A stretch of 23,534 bases of DNA, from positions 1-23,534 of the forward strand of contig JAFBAD010000373.1 of NCBI GenBank assembly GCA_019247975.1, given 5' to 3'. The notes under the pieces were generated by a model. The model had not been told where the DNA came from and searched no databases. It was given only the letters and a program-made list of their open reading frames with translations. The first letter of the stretch is position 1. Each line of letters begins with the position of its first letter. Origin of the DNA: Acidimicrobiia bacterium (GTDB lineage Bacteria; Actinomycetota; Acidimicrobiia; Acidimicrobiales; Iamiaceae). The translations under genes and the position numbers were made by a program. This document shows, one piece after another, positions 6,798 through 13,195 of the stretch.

Positions 6798-8036
6798 CTA
6801 CTGCTGGGGCTTCGGCTCCCGGGGCAGCCCGAGCACCCGCTCGCCCACGATGTTCCGCTGGATCTCGGCGGTCCCGCCCCAGATCGTCTCCGAGCGGGAG
6901 AAGAAGAACGACGAGACCATCGGGCTCACCTGGTAGCTGTCCCGGCCCTTGCTCCGGGCCACCGCCGGCCAGTTGCCGGCCTCGGGACCGGCGTCGGCCA
7001 GCATCGCCTCGGGGCCCCAGATGTCGAGGGCGAGCTCCATCGCGTCGCGGTGCATCTCCGACCAGAACATCTTGTTCGACGCGCCGAGCGCGGCAACGCC
7101 GGGGTCCTTGCGGTCGTGCAGCGTGGCGGTGAGGCTCCGCAGCCCGTTGATCCGCAGGATCTGGATCTTGGAGTGGTAGCGGGCGAGGCCCTGGCGGACG
7201 AGCGGGTCGTCGATCCGACCGTTGCGCCTCGCCTCCTCGACCATCAGGTCGAGCTCCTGTGAGAACCGGCGGAAGCTCGTCGTCGCCGACATGCCCCGCT
7301 CGTGCGACAGCGTCGTGTTCGCCACGACCCAGCCGTTGTCGATGCCGCCGACGACGTTCTCGTACGGGCAGCGCGCGCCGTCGAAGAACACCTCGTTGAA
7401 CTCGGCCGTGCCGTCGGGCTGGGTGATGCCGCGGACCTCGATGCCGTCCTGCTGCATCGGGACGAGGAGGTACGAGATGCCCTTGTGCTTCGGTGCGTCC
7501 GGGTTCGTGCGGGCGAGGAGGAAGCAGTAGTCCGCGTACTGCGCCTGGGTGGTCCAGACCTTCTGGCCACTGATCACCCACTCGTCGCCGTCACGCACGG
7601 CGCTCGTCTTGAGCGAGGCGAGGTCGGAGCCGGAGTTGGGCTCGGAGAAGCCCTGGCACCAGGCCATCTCGCCCTTCATGATCTTGGGCAGGAACTCCTT
7701 CTTCTGCTCATCGGTGCCCCACTGCAGGATCGTGGGACCGACGAGCGTGTCGCCGAAGAAGTCGGCCCGCAGCGGCGCCTTCGCCCGCGCGAACTCCTCG
7801 GCCAGCACCACGTTCTCGATGGTGGACAGGCCCTTGCCGCCGTACTCCGTCGGCCAGGCGGCGCAGATCCAGCCGCCGCCGTAGAGCTCCTGCGGCCACT
7901 CCTCGTTGAACCGCTTGCGGTCCTCCGCCGACATCTCGAAGCCCTCGTCGAACCAGCCGTCGGGCAGGTGCTCCTCGAGCCAGGTCCGGATCTCCTTGCG
8001 GAACTGCTCGGCCTCGGGCGGATACGTCAGGTCCAT
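6798..8036 (-). CDS. Acyl-CoA dehydrogenase (FadE-type)
   Basis: 412 residues, ATG at 8036. Acyl-CoA dehydrogenases introduce an alpha-beta double bond in acyl-CoA using FAD and pass electrons to ETF; etfBA lies about 8 kb away. Domain order is clear: N-terminal helical domain (LTYPPEAEQFRKEIRTWLEEHLP), middle beta domain with WCQGFSEPNSGSDLASLKTSA and DEWVISGQKVWTTQAQYAD, and C-terminal helical domain ending SETIWGGTAEIQRNIVGERVLGLP. In the last motif many enzymes have Tyr-Glu-Gly-Thr with the catalytic Glu. Here it reads Trp-Gly-Gly-Thr, as in many mycobacterial FadE proteins. It overlaps the ankyrin gene by 10 nt. A TAACAT box lies exactly 6 nt before its ATG. Confidence 0.95.
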   Translation of the reverse strand: MDLTYPPEAEQFRKEIRTWLEEHLPDGWFDEGFEMSAEDRKRFNEEWPQELYGGGWICAAWPTEYGGKGLSTIENVVLAEEFARAKAPLRADFFGDTLVGPTILQWGTDEQKKEFLPKIMKGEMAWCQGFSEPNSGSDLASLKTSAVRDGDEWVISGQKVWTTQAQYADYCFLLARTNPDAPKHKGISYLLVPMQQDGIEVRGITQPDGTAEFNEVFFDGARCPYENVVGGIDNGWVVANTTLSHERGMSATTSFRRFSQELDLMVEEARRNGRIDDPLVRQGLARYHSKIQILRINGLRSLTATLHDRKDPGVAALGASNKMFWSEMHRDAMELALDIWGPEAMLADAGPEAGNWPAVARSKGRDSYQVSPMVSSFFFSRSETIWGGTAEIQRNIVGERVLGLPREPKPQQ

Positions 8037-8677
8037 GGGCCCATGTTACGGAGAGCGTCCGCCACGTCGCCGTGGCCCTCCGTCATCGCGATGTCGAGAG
8101 CGGTCCGGCCGTGGGCCTCGGTGATCGCCGGGTCGGCCCCCTGCTCGATCAGCGCTCGCACCGCGTCCACATGCCCCCCGCGCGCCGCGTACATGAGCGC
8201 GGTGGTGCCGTCGTCGTCGCACGCATCGGGGTCCGCGCCGTGCTCGAGCAGCGTGACGACCGCGTCCCGCTCACCGCGGTTGGCCGCGTACATGAGCGGC
8301 GTCGTCCCCTGCTGGTCGCGCGGGTCGGCCGCCGCGCCGCGGTCGAGCGCGTCGGCGAGCAGGTCGACCCGCCCTGCGTGCGCGAACGCCATCAGCCTCG
8401 TGACCCCCTCGGGCAGCGGCGTGACCGCGGGGTGCCGGTCCTCGAGGACCCGCGTGGGCAGACCGGTGCCGATCACCCGCCGGTGCAGCGCGTGCACCTG
8501 CGGCTGCGCATCGCGCCCGCCCTCGATGCTGATCAGCACCGTGCCGTCCCGCTCGGCCAGCTGCTCGAGCTCCGCGTCGAGCCGGTCGGCCGTGATCCAC
8601 GCTTCGCCGCCGTCGGCCCGAACCACGAACACGCCGCCCTCGAGCGACAGGTGCACGTAGAGGACCGGAGGGGGCAC
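8027..8677 (-). CDS. Ankyrin-repeat protein
   Basis: About 216 residues from GTG 8677. The frame also offers a GTG at 8731, but that would overlap the divergent FrhB-like gene and its -10 box. The N-terminal half (PPVLYVHLSLEGGVFVVRADGG... TVLISIEGG) is strand-rich and I do not recognise it. The C-terminal half has three to four ankyrin repeats: VTRLMAFAHAGRVDLLADAL, TTPLMYAANRGERDAVVTLL, TTALMYAARGGHVDAVRALI and RTALDIAMTEGHGDVADAL. Ankyrin repeats bind proteins; the partner is unknown. The 3' end overlaps the acyl-CoA dehydrogenase start by 10 nt, but that gene probably has its own promoter. Confidence 0.87.
   Translation of the reverse strand: MPPPVLYVHLSLEGGVFVVRADGGEAWITADRLDAELEQLAERDGTVLISIEGGRDAQPQVHALHRRVIGTGLPTRVLEDRHPAVTPLPEGVTRLMAFAHAGRVDLLADALDRGAAADPRDQQGTTPLMYAANRGERDAVVTLLEHGADPDACDDDGTTALMYAARGGHVDAVRALIEQGADPAITEAHGRTALDIAMTEGHGDVADALRNMGPWT
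8043..8048 (-). promoter_or_regulatory. Candidate -10 box (TAACAT) of the acyl-CoA dehydrogenase gene
   Basis: TAACAT on the minus strand is followed by 6 nt (GGGCCC) and ATG 8036. It lies within the last codons of the ankyrin gene. No Shine-Dalgarno sequence is present, consistent with a leaderless message. Confidence 0.45.
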
Positions 8678-8708
8678 GCCGGGATCGTCCCACGTGGAGG
8701 GTTCCTCG

Positions 8709-8714
8709 TACGAT
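8709..8714 (+). promoter_or_regulatory. Candidate -10 box (TACGAT) of the FrhB-like gene
   Basis: TACGAT is followed by GCGGCG and ATG 8721, a 6-nt spacing that fits a leaderless transcript. It supports starting the protein at 8721 rather than at the in-frame GTG 8694. Confidence 0.5.
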
Positions 8715-8720
8715 GCGGCG

Positions 8721-9953
8721 ATGGCCGTCACCGAGGAAGAGCTCGAGATCCTTCCCAGCGGGCGCTGGACGGCCCAGTGGAAGGAGCTCTACGAGGAGGT
8801 CATCGACACCGGCCTCTGCACCGGTTGCGCGGGCTGCGTGATCTCCTGCCCCCACGACGTGATCGGGTACGACCACAAGCAGGGTGGCTACAAGCCGTTC
8901 CACCTCGAGGACGAGCTCGGTCCGACCGACTGCACGCACGGCCAGAAGGGCTGCACCACCTGCACGCGGGCCTGCCCCCGCTTCCGCACCTGGGAGCCCG
9001 AGGCCGACGACCACCTCTTCGGCCGCTTCCGCCGCGAGGACGAGCTGTCCGGCGTCTACTCGGACATCATGCTCACCCGGGCCAGCGACGACATGGTCCA
9101 CCAGATGGGCCAGGACGGCGGGCTCGTGTCGGCCCTGCTGATCTGGGCGATGGACGAGGGCTACATCGACGCCGCGCTGGTGTCCTACCTCGAGGGCGAC
9201 GGCAGCACGTGGGAGGCGAAGCCCGGCGTCGCGACCAACAAGGACGAGATCCTCGCGTCGGCCGGCAGCCGGTACACCTACTCGGCCAACACGCTCGCCA
9301 TGCCCGAAGCCATGGAGCGCGGCTTCTCGAAGCTCGCGCTGGTCGGGATGAGCTGCCAGTCGTCGGTGCCGCCGGTGATGTGGTCGCGCAAGGCCGGCAA
9401 GATCGGGCGCCCGATCGTGTTCAACATCGGCCTGCTGTGCTCGAAGACCTTCGACGACGCGATCTTCGAGGAGCTCTTCGAGGCGAAGTACGGCGTCCCG
9501 AAGTCCGAGATCAAGAAGGTCAACATCAAGGGCGTCTTCCAGATCTGGACGAAGGACGGCGAGTACCACGAGGTGCCGCTCAAGGAGTGCCACCAGTGGA
9601 CCCGCGAGGGCTGCAACCACTGCCCCGACTTCGCGGCCGAGCACGCCGACATCTCGACCGGCGGCATCGGCAAGTACAACGACTGGACGCTGACCATCGT
9701 CCGCACCGAGCTCGGCCGGGAGATCATGAGCCGGATGATCGCGTCGGGCGCCATCGAGGCGCGACCGGGCGATGACGACCCGGGTGCGATCTCGCTGATG
9801 CACAAGCTGTCGCGCAAGAGCCGCAAGCGCTGGCCCGAGACCGCGATCGAGTTCCCCGGCCGCGTGCCCCCGCTGCCCCCCAAGAAGCCTGCCGCGGAGA
9901 AGCCCGCCGCAGACGCGCCGGCCGCCGAGGCGCCGGCGCCCGCTGCGGACTGA
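8721..9953 (+). CDS. Coenzyme F420 hydrogenase/dehydrogenase beta subunit (FrhB)-family iron-sulfur protein
   Basis: 410 residues from ATG 8721. Two ferredoxin-like [4Fe-4S] sites are visible near the N-terminus: C33, C36, C39, C43 (CTGCAGC...CP) and C71, C78, C81, C85. After them comes the FrhB core: GQDGGLVSALLIWAMDEGYIDAALV, KDEILASAGSRYTYSANT, ALVGMSCQSS, then FNIGLLCSKTFDD and C-terminal Cys-rich HQWTREGCNHCPDFAAEHAD. FrhB proteins bind FAD and transfer electrons between F420 or other acceptors and iron-sulfur clusters. The tail is Pro/Ala/Lys-rich (about 30 residues) and probably disordered. It stands alone, not with hydrogenase subunits, so its partner and acceptor are unknown. Its stop directly abuts that of the convergent lipoprotein gene. 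Confidence 0.9.
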   Translation: MAVTEEELEILPSGRWTAQWKELYEEVIDTGLCTGCAGCVISCPHDVIGYDHKQGGYKPFHLEDELGPTDCTHGQKGCTTCTRACPRFRTWEPEADDHLFGRFRREDELSGVYSDIMLTRASDDMVHQMGQDGGLVSALLIWAMDEGYIDAALVSYLEGDGSTWEAKPGVATNKDEILASAGSRYTYSANTLAMPEAMERGFSKLALVGMSCQSSVPPVMWSRKAGKIGRPIVFNIGLLCSKTFDDAIFEELFEAKYGVPKSEIKKVNIKGVFQIWTKDGEYHEVPLKECHQWTREGCNHCPDFAAEHADISTGGIGKYNDWTLTIVRTELGREIMSRMIASGAIEARPGDDDPGAISLMHKLSRKSRKRWPETAIEFPGRVPPLPPKKPAAEKPAADAPAAEAPAPAAD

Positions 9954-10274
9954 TCAGCGGCTGCTCTGCGCGCAGGTCGTGGCGATGGCCTGCAGCGGCT
10001 TCGGCAGCGAGTCGGGGGTGTCGGACAGGTCCGAGTTGAACTTCTTGAAGTCGTCGAACGAGATCTGCTTGATGATCTTGGCGTAGCTGCAGGTGCAGTA
10101 CTGCTTCGGGTCCGAGACGGTGTCCTGCTTCTTCGCGGTCTCCAGGCAGCCCTTCGAGAAGTTGCGCTCGGTGGTCTTGCCGTAGCCGGTCGGGTCGCGG
10201 TGGCCGGCGCACGCGCCGAGGAGCAGCAGGGCCATGAGCGCGGCCAGGAGGGGGCGGGTGGAGCGGGGAGACAT
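9954..10274 (-). CDS. Small putative lipoprotein with four conserved-looking cysteines
   Basis: 106 residues, ATG at 10274. The N-terminus is a lipoprotein signal: basic start (SPRSTR), hydrophobic core LLAALMALLLL and lipobox LGAC with Cys22 as the acylation site. The mature part has Cys43, Cys60, Cys62 and Cys101 (KGCLETAKK, QYCTCSYAKI, TTCAQ), which could form two disulfides outside the membrane. The rest is helical and polar. No family is recognised. Its stop sits directly against the stop of the FrhB-like gene. A TAGCGT box lies 9 nt before its ATG. It is divergent from the TauE/SafE permease with only 33 nt between starts. Confidence 0.78.
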   Translation of the reverse strand: MSPRSTRPLLAALMALLLLGACAGHRDPTGYGKTTERNFSKGCLETAKKQDTVSDPKQYCTCSYAKIIKQISFDDFKKFNSDLSDTPDSLPKPLQAIATTCAQSSR

Positions 10275-10283
10275 GAAGGGGGA

Positions 10284-10289
10284 ACGCTA
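10284..10289 (-). promoter_or_regulatory. Candidate -10 box (TAGCGT) of the small lipoprotein gene
   Basis: TAGCGT on the minus strand, 9 nt before ATG 10274, matches hexamer and spacing seen before the LCP gene. It lies in the 33-nt divergent gap with the permease gene. Confidence 0.4.
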
Positions 10290-10307
10290 CCGGCTAGACG
10301 TTTGTAG

Positions 10308-11123
10308 ATGGACCCGGGACCGCTCCGCGACGTCTTGACGCTGCTCGCGGGCGTGGCCACCGGGACCATGTCGGGGCTCTTCGGGGTGGGAGGGGCGGTC
10401 ATCTCGACGCCGGCGATCCGGGCGCTGGGAGCGTCGGCCACCATCGCGGTGGGCACCACGCTGCCGTCGATCATCCCCGGCGCGGCGAGCGGGACCGCCC
10501 GCTACGTCCGCGAGCAGCTCATCGACTTCCGGATCGTCACCTGGACCGCGCCGGCCGGCGTGGTGGCGGCGGTCGTCGGGTCCCGGCTGTCGAAGGCGGT
10601 TCCGGGCAACGGCCACGTCCTCATGCTGATGACCGCCGCGCTGCTCGGCTTCAGCGCCTGGCGCACCTACGCCACCGGCGGTCGCGACGAAGCCGGCGCC
10701 GAGTCCGACTCCGAGGCGGCGGACCTCGCGCTGCCGGTCCGTGACGCCGGCGCCTCCAACGGCCGCTACCTGGCCATCGGCACCGCGGCGGGGTTGCTGT
10801 CGGGCCTGCTCGGCGTCGGCGGCGGGATCGTGATGGTCCCCGCCTTCACCCAGCTGGCCAGGGTCCCGCTCAAGACCGCGATCGCCACGTCGCTCGCCTG
10901 CGTGGCGATCTTCGCCATCCCGGGCACGATCACCCACGCGATCCAGGGCGACATCGACTGGCGGTTCGCGCTGCTGCTCGCGGTCGGCGTGATCCCCGGC
11001 GCGCGGCTCGGTGCCGCGCTCACCGTGCGGGCCGACTCGCAGCGCCTCCGGGTGGTCGTCGCCCTCTTCCTGGGCGGCACCGCCATCCTCTACGCGGTCG
11101 GCGAGCTCCTGGCCCTGCTCTGA
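10308..11123 (+). CDS. Sulfite exporter TauE/SafE family (TSUP) permease
   Basis: 271 residues, ATG at 10308. Two homologous halves, each opening with a glycine-rich motif: GVATGTMSGLFGVGGAVIST near the N-terminus and GTAAGLLSGLLGVGGGIVMVP in the middle. This internal duplication is the hallmark of the family. About eight hydrophobic segments are visible. A polar linker (RDEAGAESDSEAADL) separates the halves. TSUP proteins move organosulfur compounds, sulfite or sulfur-containing organic acids across the inner membrane. No sulfur gene is next to it, so the substrate is open. It converges on the uracil-DNA glycosylase gene with a long hairpin between. Confidence 0.93.
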   Translation: MDPGPLRDVLTLLAGVATGTMSGLFGVGGAVISTPAIRALGASATIAVGTTLPSIIPGAASGTARYVREQLIDFRIVTWTAPAGVVAAVVGSRLSKAVPGNGHVLMLMTAALLGFSAWRTYATGGRDEAGAESDSEAADLALPVRDAGASNGRYLAIGTAAGLLSGLLGVGGGIVMVPAFTQLARVPLKTAIATSLACVAIFAIPGTITHAIQGDIDWRFALLLAVGVIPGARLGAALTVRADSQRLRVVVALFLGGTAILYAVGELLALL

Positions 11124-11211
11124 ACTCGAGCTCGAGCACTCCCGCCCCACCCCGACGGCGAAATTGGCCCGATTCGCCGCGCCATGCGCGGCGAACGTGG
11201 CCAATTTCCGA
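11124..11211. other. Convergent intergenic region with palindromic CTCGAGCTCGAG and repeat hairpin A
   Basis: The region holds a 12-nt palindrome at 11125-11136, a CCCCACCCC run at 11145-11153 shared with hairpin B's left flank, and then hairpin A. I see no gene in it. Confidence 0.7.
11160..11208. repeat. Repeat hairpin A (GAAATTGGCC ... GGCCAATTTC)
   Basis: Outer arms GAAATTGGCC (11160-11169) and GGCCAATTTC (11199-11208) are perfect inverted copies. A 3x3 internal loop follows, then a perfect 10-bp inner stem TTCGCCGCGC (11173-11182) / GCGCGGCGAA (11186-11195) with loop CAT. It ends 3 nt before the stop codon of the uracil-DNA glycosylase gene (11212). The same outer arms and loop style recur at 15514-15562. 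It may work as a bidirectional terminator, as the stem is GC-rich with AAATT/AATTT at its base, or it may be a REP-like element. Confidence 0.8.
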
Positions 11212-11880
11212 TCAGGTCGGGCCGGCGAGCTCGCGGGCGCGGCGCAGGACGGCGTCGAGCATGTCCGGGGTGAGGGTGCCGGTGAAGGTGTTCTGCTGGC
11301 TCACGTGGTACGAGCAGATGAGCGTGCGACCGTCGTCGAGCGGCACCTCGACGCCGTGGCCGAACTTCGGCCGGGGCTTCACGCCGAGGATCCCGGCCAC
11401 CACCTGGTAGCCGAAGGAGCCGAGCACCATCACGACCCGAAGCGAGCGCAGCAGGGCGAGCTCGCGCTCGAGGTACGGCCGGCAGGCGTCGCGCTCGGCC
11501 GGCGTCGGCTTGTTGGCCGGCGGTGCGCAGCGGACCGGGGCGGTGATCCACGCGCCGGTCAGCACCAACCCGTCGTCGAGGTGCTCGCTCGTCGGTTGGT
11601 TCGCGTAGCCGGCCCGGTGCAGCGCGGCGTAGAGGAAGTCGCCCGAGCGGTCGCCGGTGAACATCCGACCGGTGCGGTTCGCGCCGTGCGCGGCTGGGGC
11701 CAGACCGACGATGGCGAGGTGGGCGTCCGGATCGCCGAAGGCGGGAACTGGCCGGGCCCAGTAGGTCTCGTCGCGGAACGCAGCTCTGCGCTCCCGACCC
11801 ACCTGCTCCCGCCACGCGACGAGACGTGGGCAGCGCCGGCAGTCGACGACCTCCGCCTCGACGTCCTCCAGCCTCTCCAT
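11212..11880 (-). CDS. udgB: Uracil-DNA glycosylase, family 5 (UdgB-type), iron-sulfur
   Basis: 222 residues from ATG 11880 (a GTG lies one codon earlier). It removes uracil and other deaminated bases from DNA. Four cysteines in family-4/5 positions for a [4Fe-4S] cluster are visible: C14, C17 (CRRCPRL), C118 (PVRCAPP) and C133 (DACRPY). The active-site block IVGLAPAAHGANRTGRMFTG is the family-5 form: it lacks the Glu of family 4 and has Ala/His at that place. The C-terminal motif HVSQQNTFTGTLT matches the HPSxxNxxxG motif of the family. A purine-rich GGAGGAGG sits upstream of the start. The convergent neighbour is a permease, and the divergent neighbour the phosphomutase cassette. Confidence 0.93.
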   Translation of the reverse strand: MERLEDVEAEVVDCRRCPRLVAWREQVGRERRAAFRDETYWARPVPAFGDPDAHLAIVGLAPAAHGANRTGRMFTGDRSGDFLYAALHRAGYANQPTSEHLDDGLVLTGAWITAPVRCAPPANKPTPAERDACRPYLERELALLRSLRVVMVLGSFGYQVVAGILGVKPRPKFGHGVEVPLDDGRTLICSYHVSQQNTFTGTLTPDMLDAVLRRARELAGPT

Positions 11881-11888
11881 CACACTGC

Positions 11889-11934
11889 GACCTCCTCCGG
11901 AGGTCGGCCTTCGGCATCGGGTTCTCCGAACCCG
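11889..11934. repeat. Two short hairpins with TCC loops in divergent region
   Basis: GACCTCC/GGAGGTC (11889-11895 and 11899-11905) and CGGGTTC/GAACCCG (11918-11924 and 11928-11934) are both perfect 7-bp inverted repeats with a TCC loop. The first overlaps the leader of the glycosylase gene. Function unknown; they could be regulatory or simply part of low-complexity GC-rich sequence. Confidence 0.5.
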
Positions 11935-11981
11935 CTCGCTCCGCTGGCGCTCCGCAGCCTCTCGCCCACGGAGGCCGACGA

Positions 11982-11987
11982 TAGGTT
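11982..11987 (+). promoter_or_regulatory. Candidate -10 box (TAGGTT) of the phosphomutase cassette
   Basis: TAGGTT lies 9 nt before ATG 11997. The same hexamer lies 8 nt before the TTG start of the lipid kinase gene at 20826. No Shine-Dalgarno sequence is seen. Confidence 0.45.
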
Positions 11988-11996
11988 GGGCCGACC

Positions 11997-12641
11997 ATGC
12001 CGAGAGCCAAGCCCTCGAAGCCGACCCTCGTGCTGTACGTCCGCCACGGTCAGACCCCCACGACGGGGTCGACGCTCCCGGGCCGCGCCCCCGGACTGCA
12101 CCTCGCCGACAAGGGCGTCGAGCAAGCCGAGGCCGCCGGCGCCCGGATCGCCGCGCTGAAGGCGGTCGCCGCGGTGTACGCCTCGCCCCTCGAACGGGCC
12201 CAGGAGACCGCCACGCCGATCGCCCGCGCCCGCAAGCTCCGGGTCCGCACCGAGCGCGGCCTCAACGAGTGCGACTTCGGCGCGTGGACGGGCGGCGAGC
12301 TGAAGGCGCTCGCCAAGCTCCCCGAGTGGCGCACCGTGCAGCGCTACCCGAGCGGCTTCCGCTTCCCGGACGGCGAGTCCTTCGCCGAGATGCAGCTGCG
12401 CATCACCGGCGCGGTCGAGAAGCTGTGCGCGAAGCACCGGGGCGAGACCATCGTCGCCGTCTCCCACGCCGACCCGATCAAGGCGGCGGTCGCCGCCGCG
12501 ATGGGCACGCACCTCGACCTGTTCCAACGGATCGTCGTGTCGCCCTGCTCGGTCACCGCCGTCCTCTACGCCGAAGGCGGACCCATCGTCCTCGCGGTCA
12601 ACTCGACCGGCGACGACCTGACCAGGTTGGTGCCCTCATGA
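11997..12641 (+). CDS. Histidine-phosphatase-superfamily protein, MSMEG_4193-type (probable phosphomutase)
   Basis: 214 residues, ATG 11997. The phosphoglycerate-mutase-like signature LYVRHGQT carries the catalytic His17. Further on are the second Arg region (ASPLERAQETATPIA), the ERGLNECDFGAWTG block with a catalytic Glu, and the C-terminal VAVSHADPIKAAVA containing the second active-site His. In actinobacteria this gene type is typically grouped with a DUF3090 gene and a SCO1664-type gene, exactly as here; in mycobacteria the group lies near mshC. That is from family knowledge; no mycothiol gene is visible in this window. Its TGA overlaps the ATG of the next gene (ATGA). Confidence 0.9.
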   Translation: MPRAKPSKPTLVLYVRHGQTPTTGSTLPGRAPGLHLADKGVEQAEAAGARIAALKAVAAVYASPLERAQETATPIARARKLRVRTERGLNECDFGAWTGGELKALAKLPEWRTVQRYPSGFRFPDGESFAEMQLRITGAVEKLCAKHRGETIVAVSHADPIKAAVAAAMGTHLDLFQRIVVSPCSVTAVLYAEGGPIVLAVNSTGDDLTRLVPS

Positions 12642-13195
12642 GCATGGCCGAGAGCTTCGACTTCGACCCGGTCGAGCACTTCACCGCAGGTGCCGTCGGG
12701 CAGCCCGGCGACCGGGTCTTCTACCTGCAGGCCGGCGCGGCCGGGCAGCTGGCGTCGATCAAGTGCGAGAAGCAGCAGGTGTCGGCGCTGGCCGAGTACC
12801 TCGCCGGCGTCATCGCCGACCTACCGCCCGCCGAGCTGCCCGAGCGCCCGCTCGACCTGCTCGAGCCGGTCATCTCCGCGTGGACGGCCGGCATGGTCTC
12901 GGTCGCCTTCGACCAGGCGGCGGACCGGATCGTGATCGTGATCGAGGAGGTCCGGCCCGAGGACTTCCAGGAGCCCGACGATCCCGACGAACCGTCCGCC
13001 TCGGACCGGGCACCCCTGAGCGATCCGACGCGCGCCTCGCTGCGGGTCCGGCTGACTCGATCGCAGGTCGTCGGCTTCATCGCGCACGCCACCGAGCTGG
13101 TCGAGTCGGGCCGCCCGGCCTGCCCGCTCTGCGGGAACCCGATGGGTGAGAACCACGCCTGCCCGCGCACCAACGGGCACGGCCCGCCGCGTTGA
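12638..13195 (+). CDS. DUF3090 family protein
   Basis: 185 residues. The start at ATG 12638 overlaps the previous TGA as ATGA; the frame is open further upstream within the phosphomutase gene but that part is a shadow. The family N-terminus is recognisable: FDFDPVEHFTAGAVGQPGDR followed by FYLQAGA and KCEKQQVSALAEYL. The C-terminus carries a zinc-ribbon-like pattern CPLCGNPMGENHACPRTNGH. The function of DUF3090 proteins is not established. Fixed linkage with the phosphomutase-like and kinase-like genes suggests a shared pathway. Confidence 0.9.
   Translation: MSMAESFDFDPVEHFTAGAVGQPGDRVFYLQAGAAGQLASIKCEKQQVSALAEYLAGVIADLPPAELPERPLDLLEPVISAWTAGMVSVAFDQAADRIVIVIEEVRPEDFQEPDDPDEPSASDRAPLSDPTRASLRVRLTRSQVVGFIAHATELVESGRPACPLCGNPMGENHACPRTNGHGPPR

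Noticed and set aside
8072..9775. 567-codon plus-strand frame across the ankyrin and FrhB genes
   Set aside because: Spans two real genes in the wrong frame or strand; no domain.
11125..11136. CTCGAGCTCGAG palindrome as an operator
   Set aside because: It lies directly after a stop codon between convergent genes, with no promoter to regulate; probably chance in GC-rich DNA.
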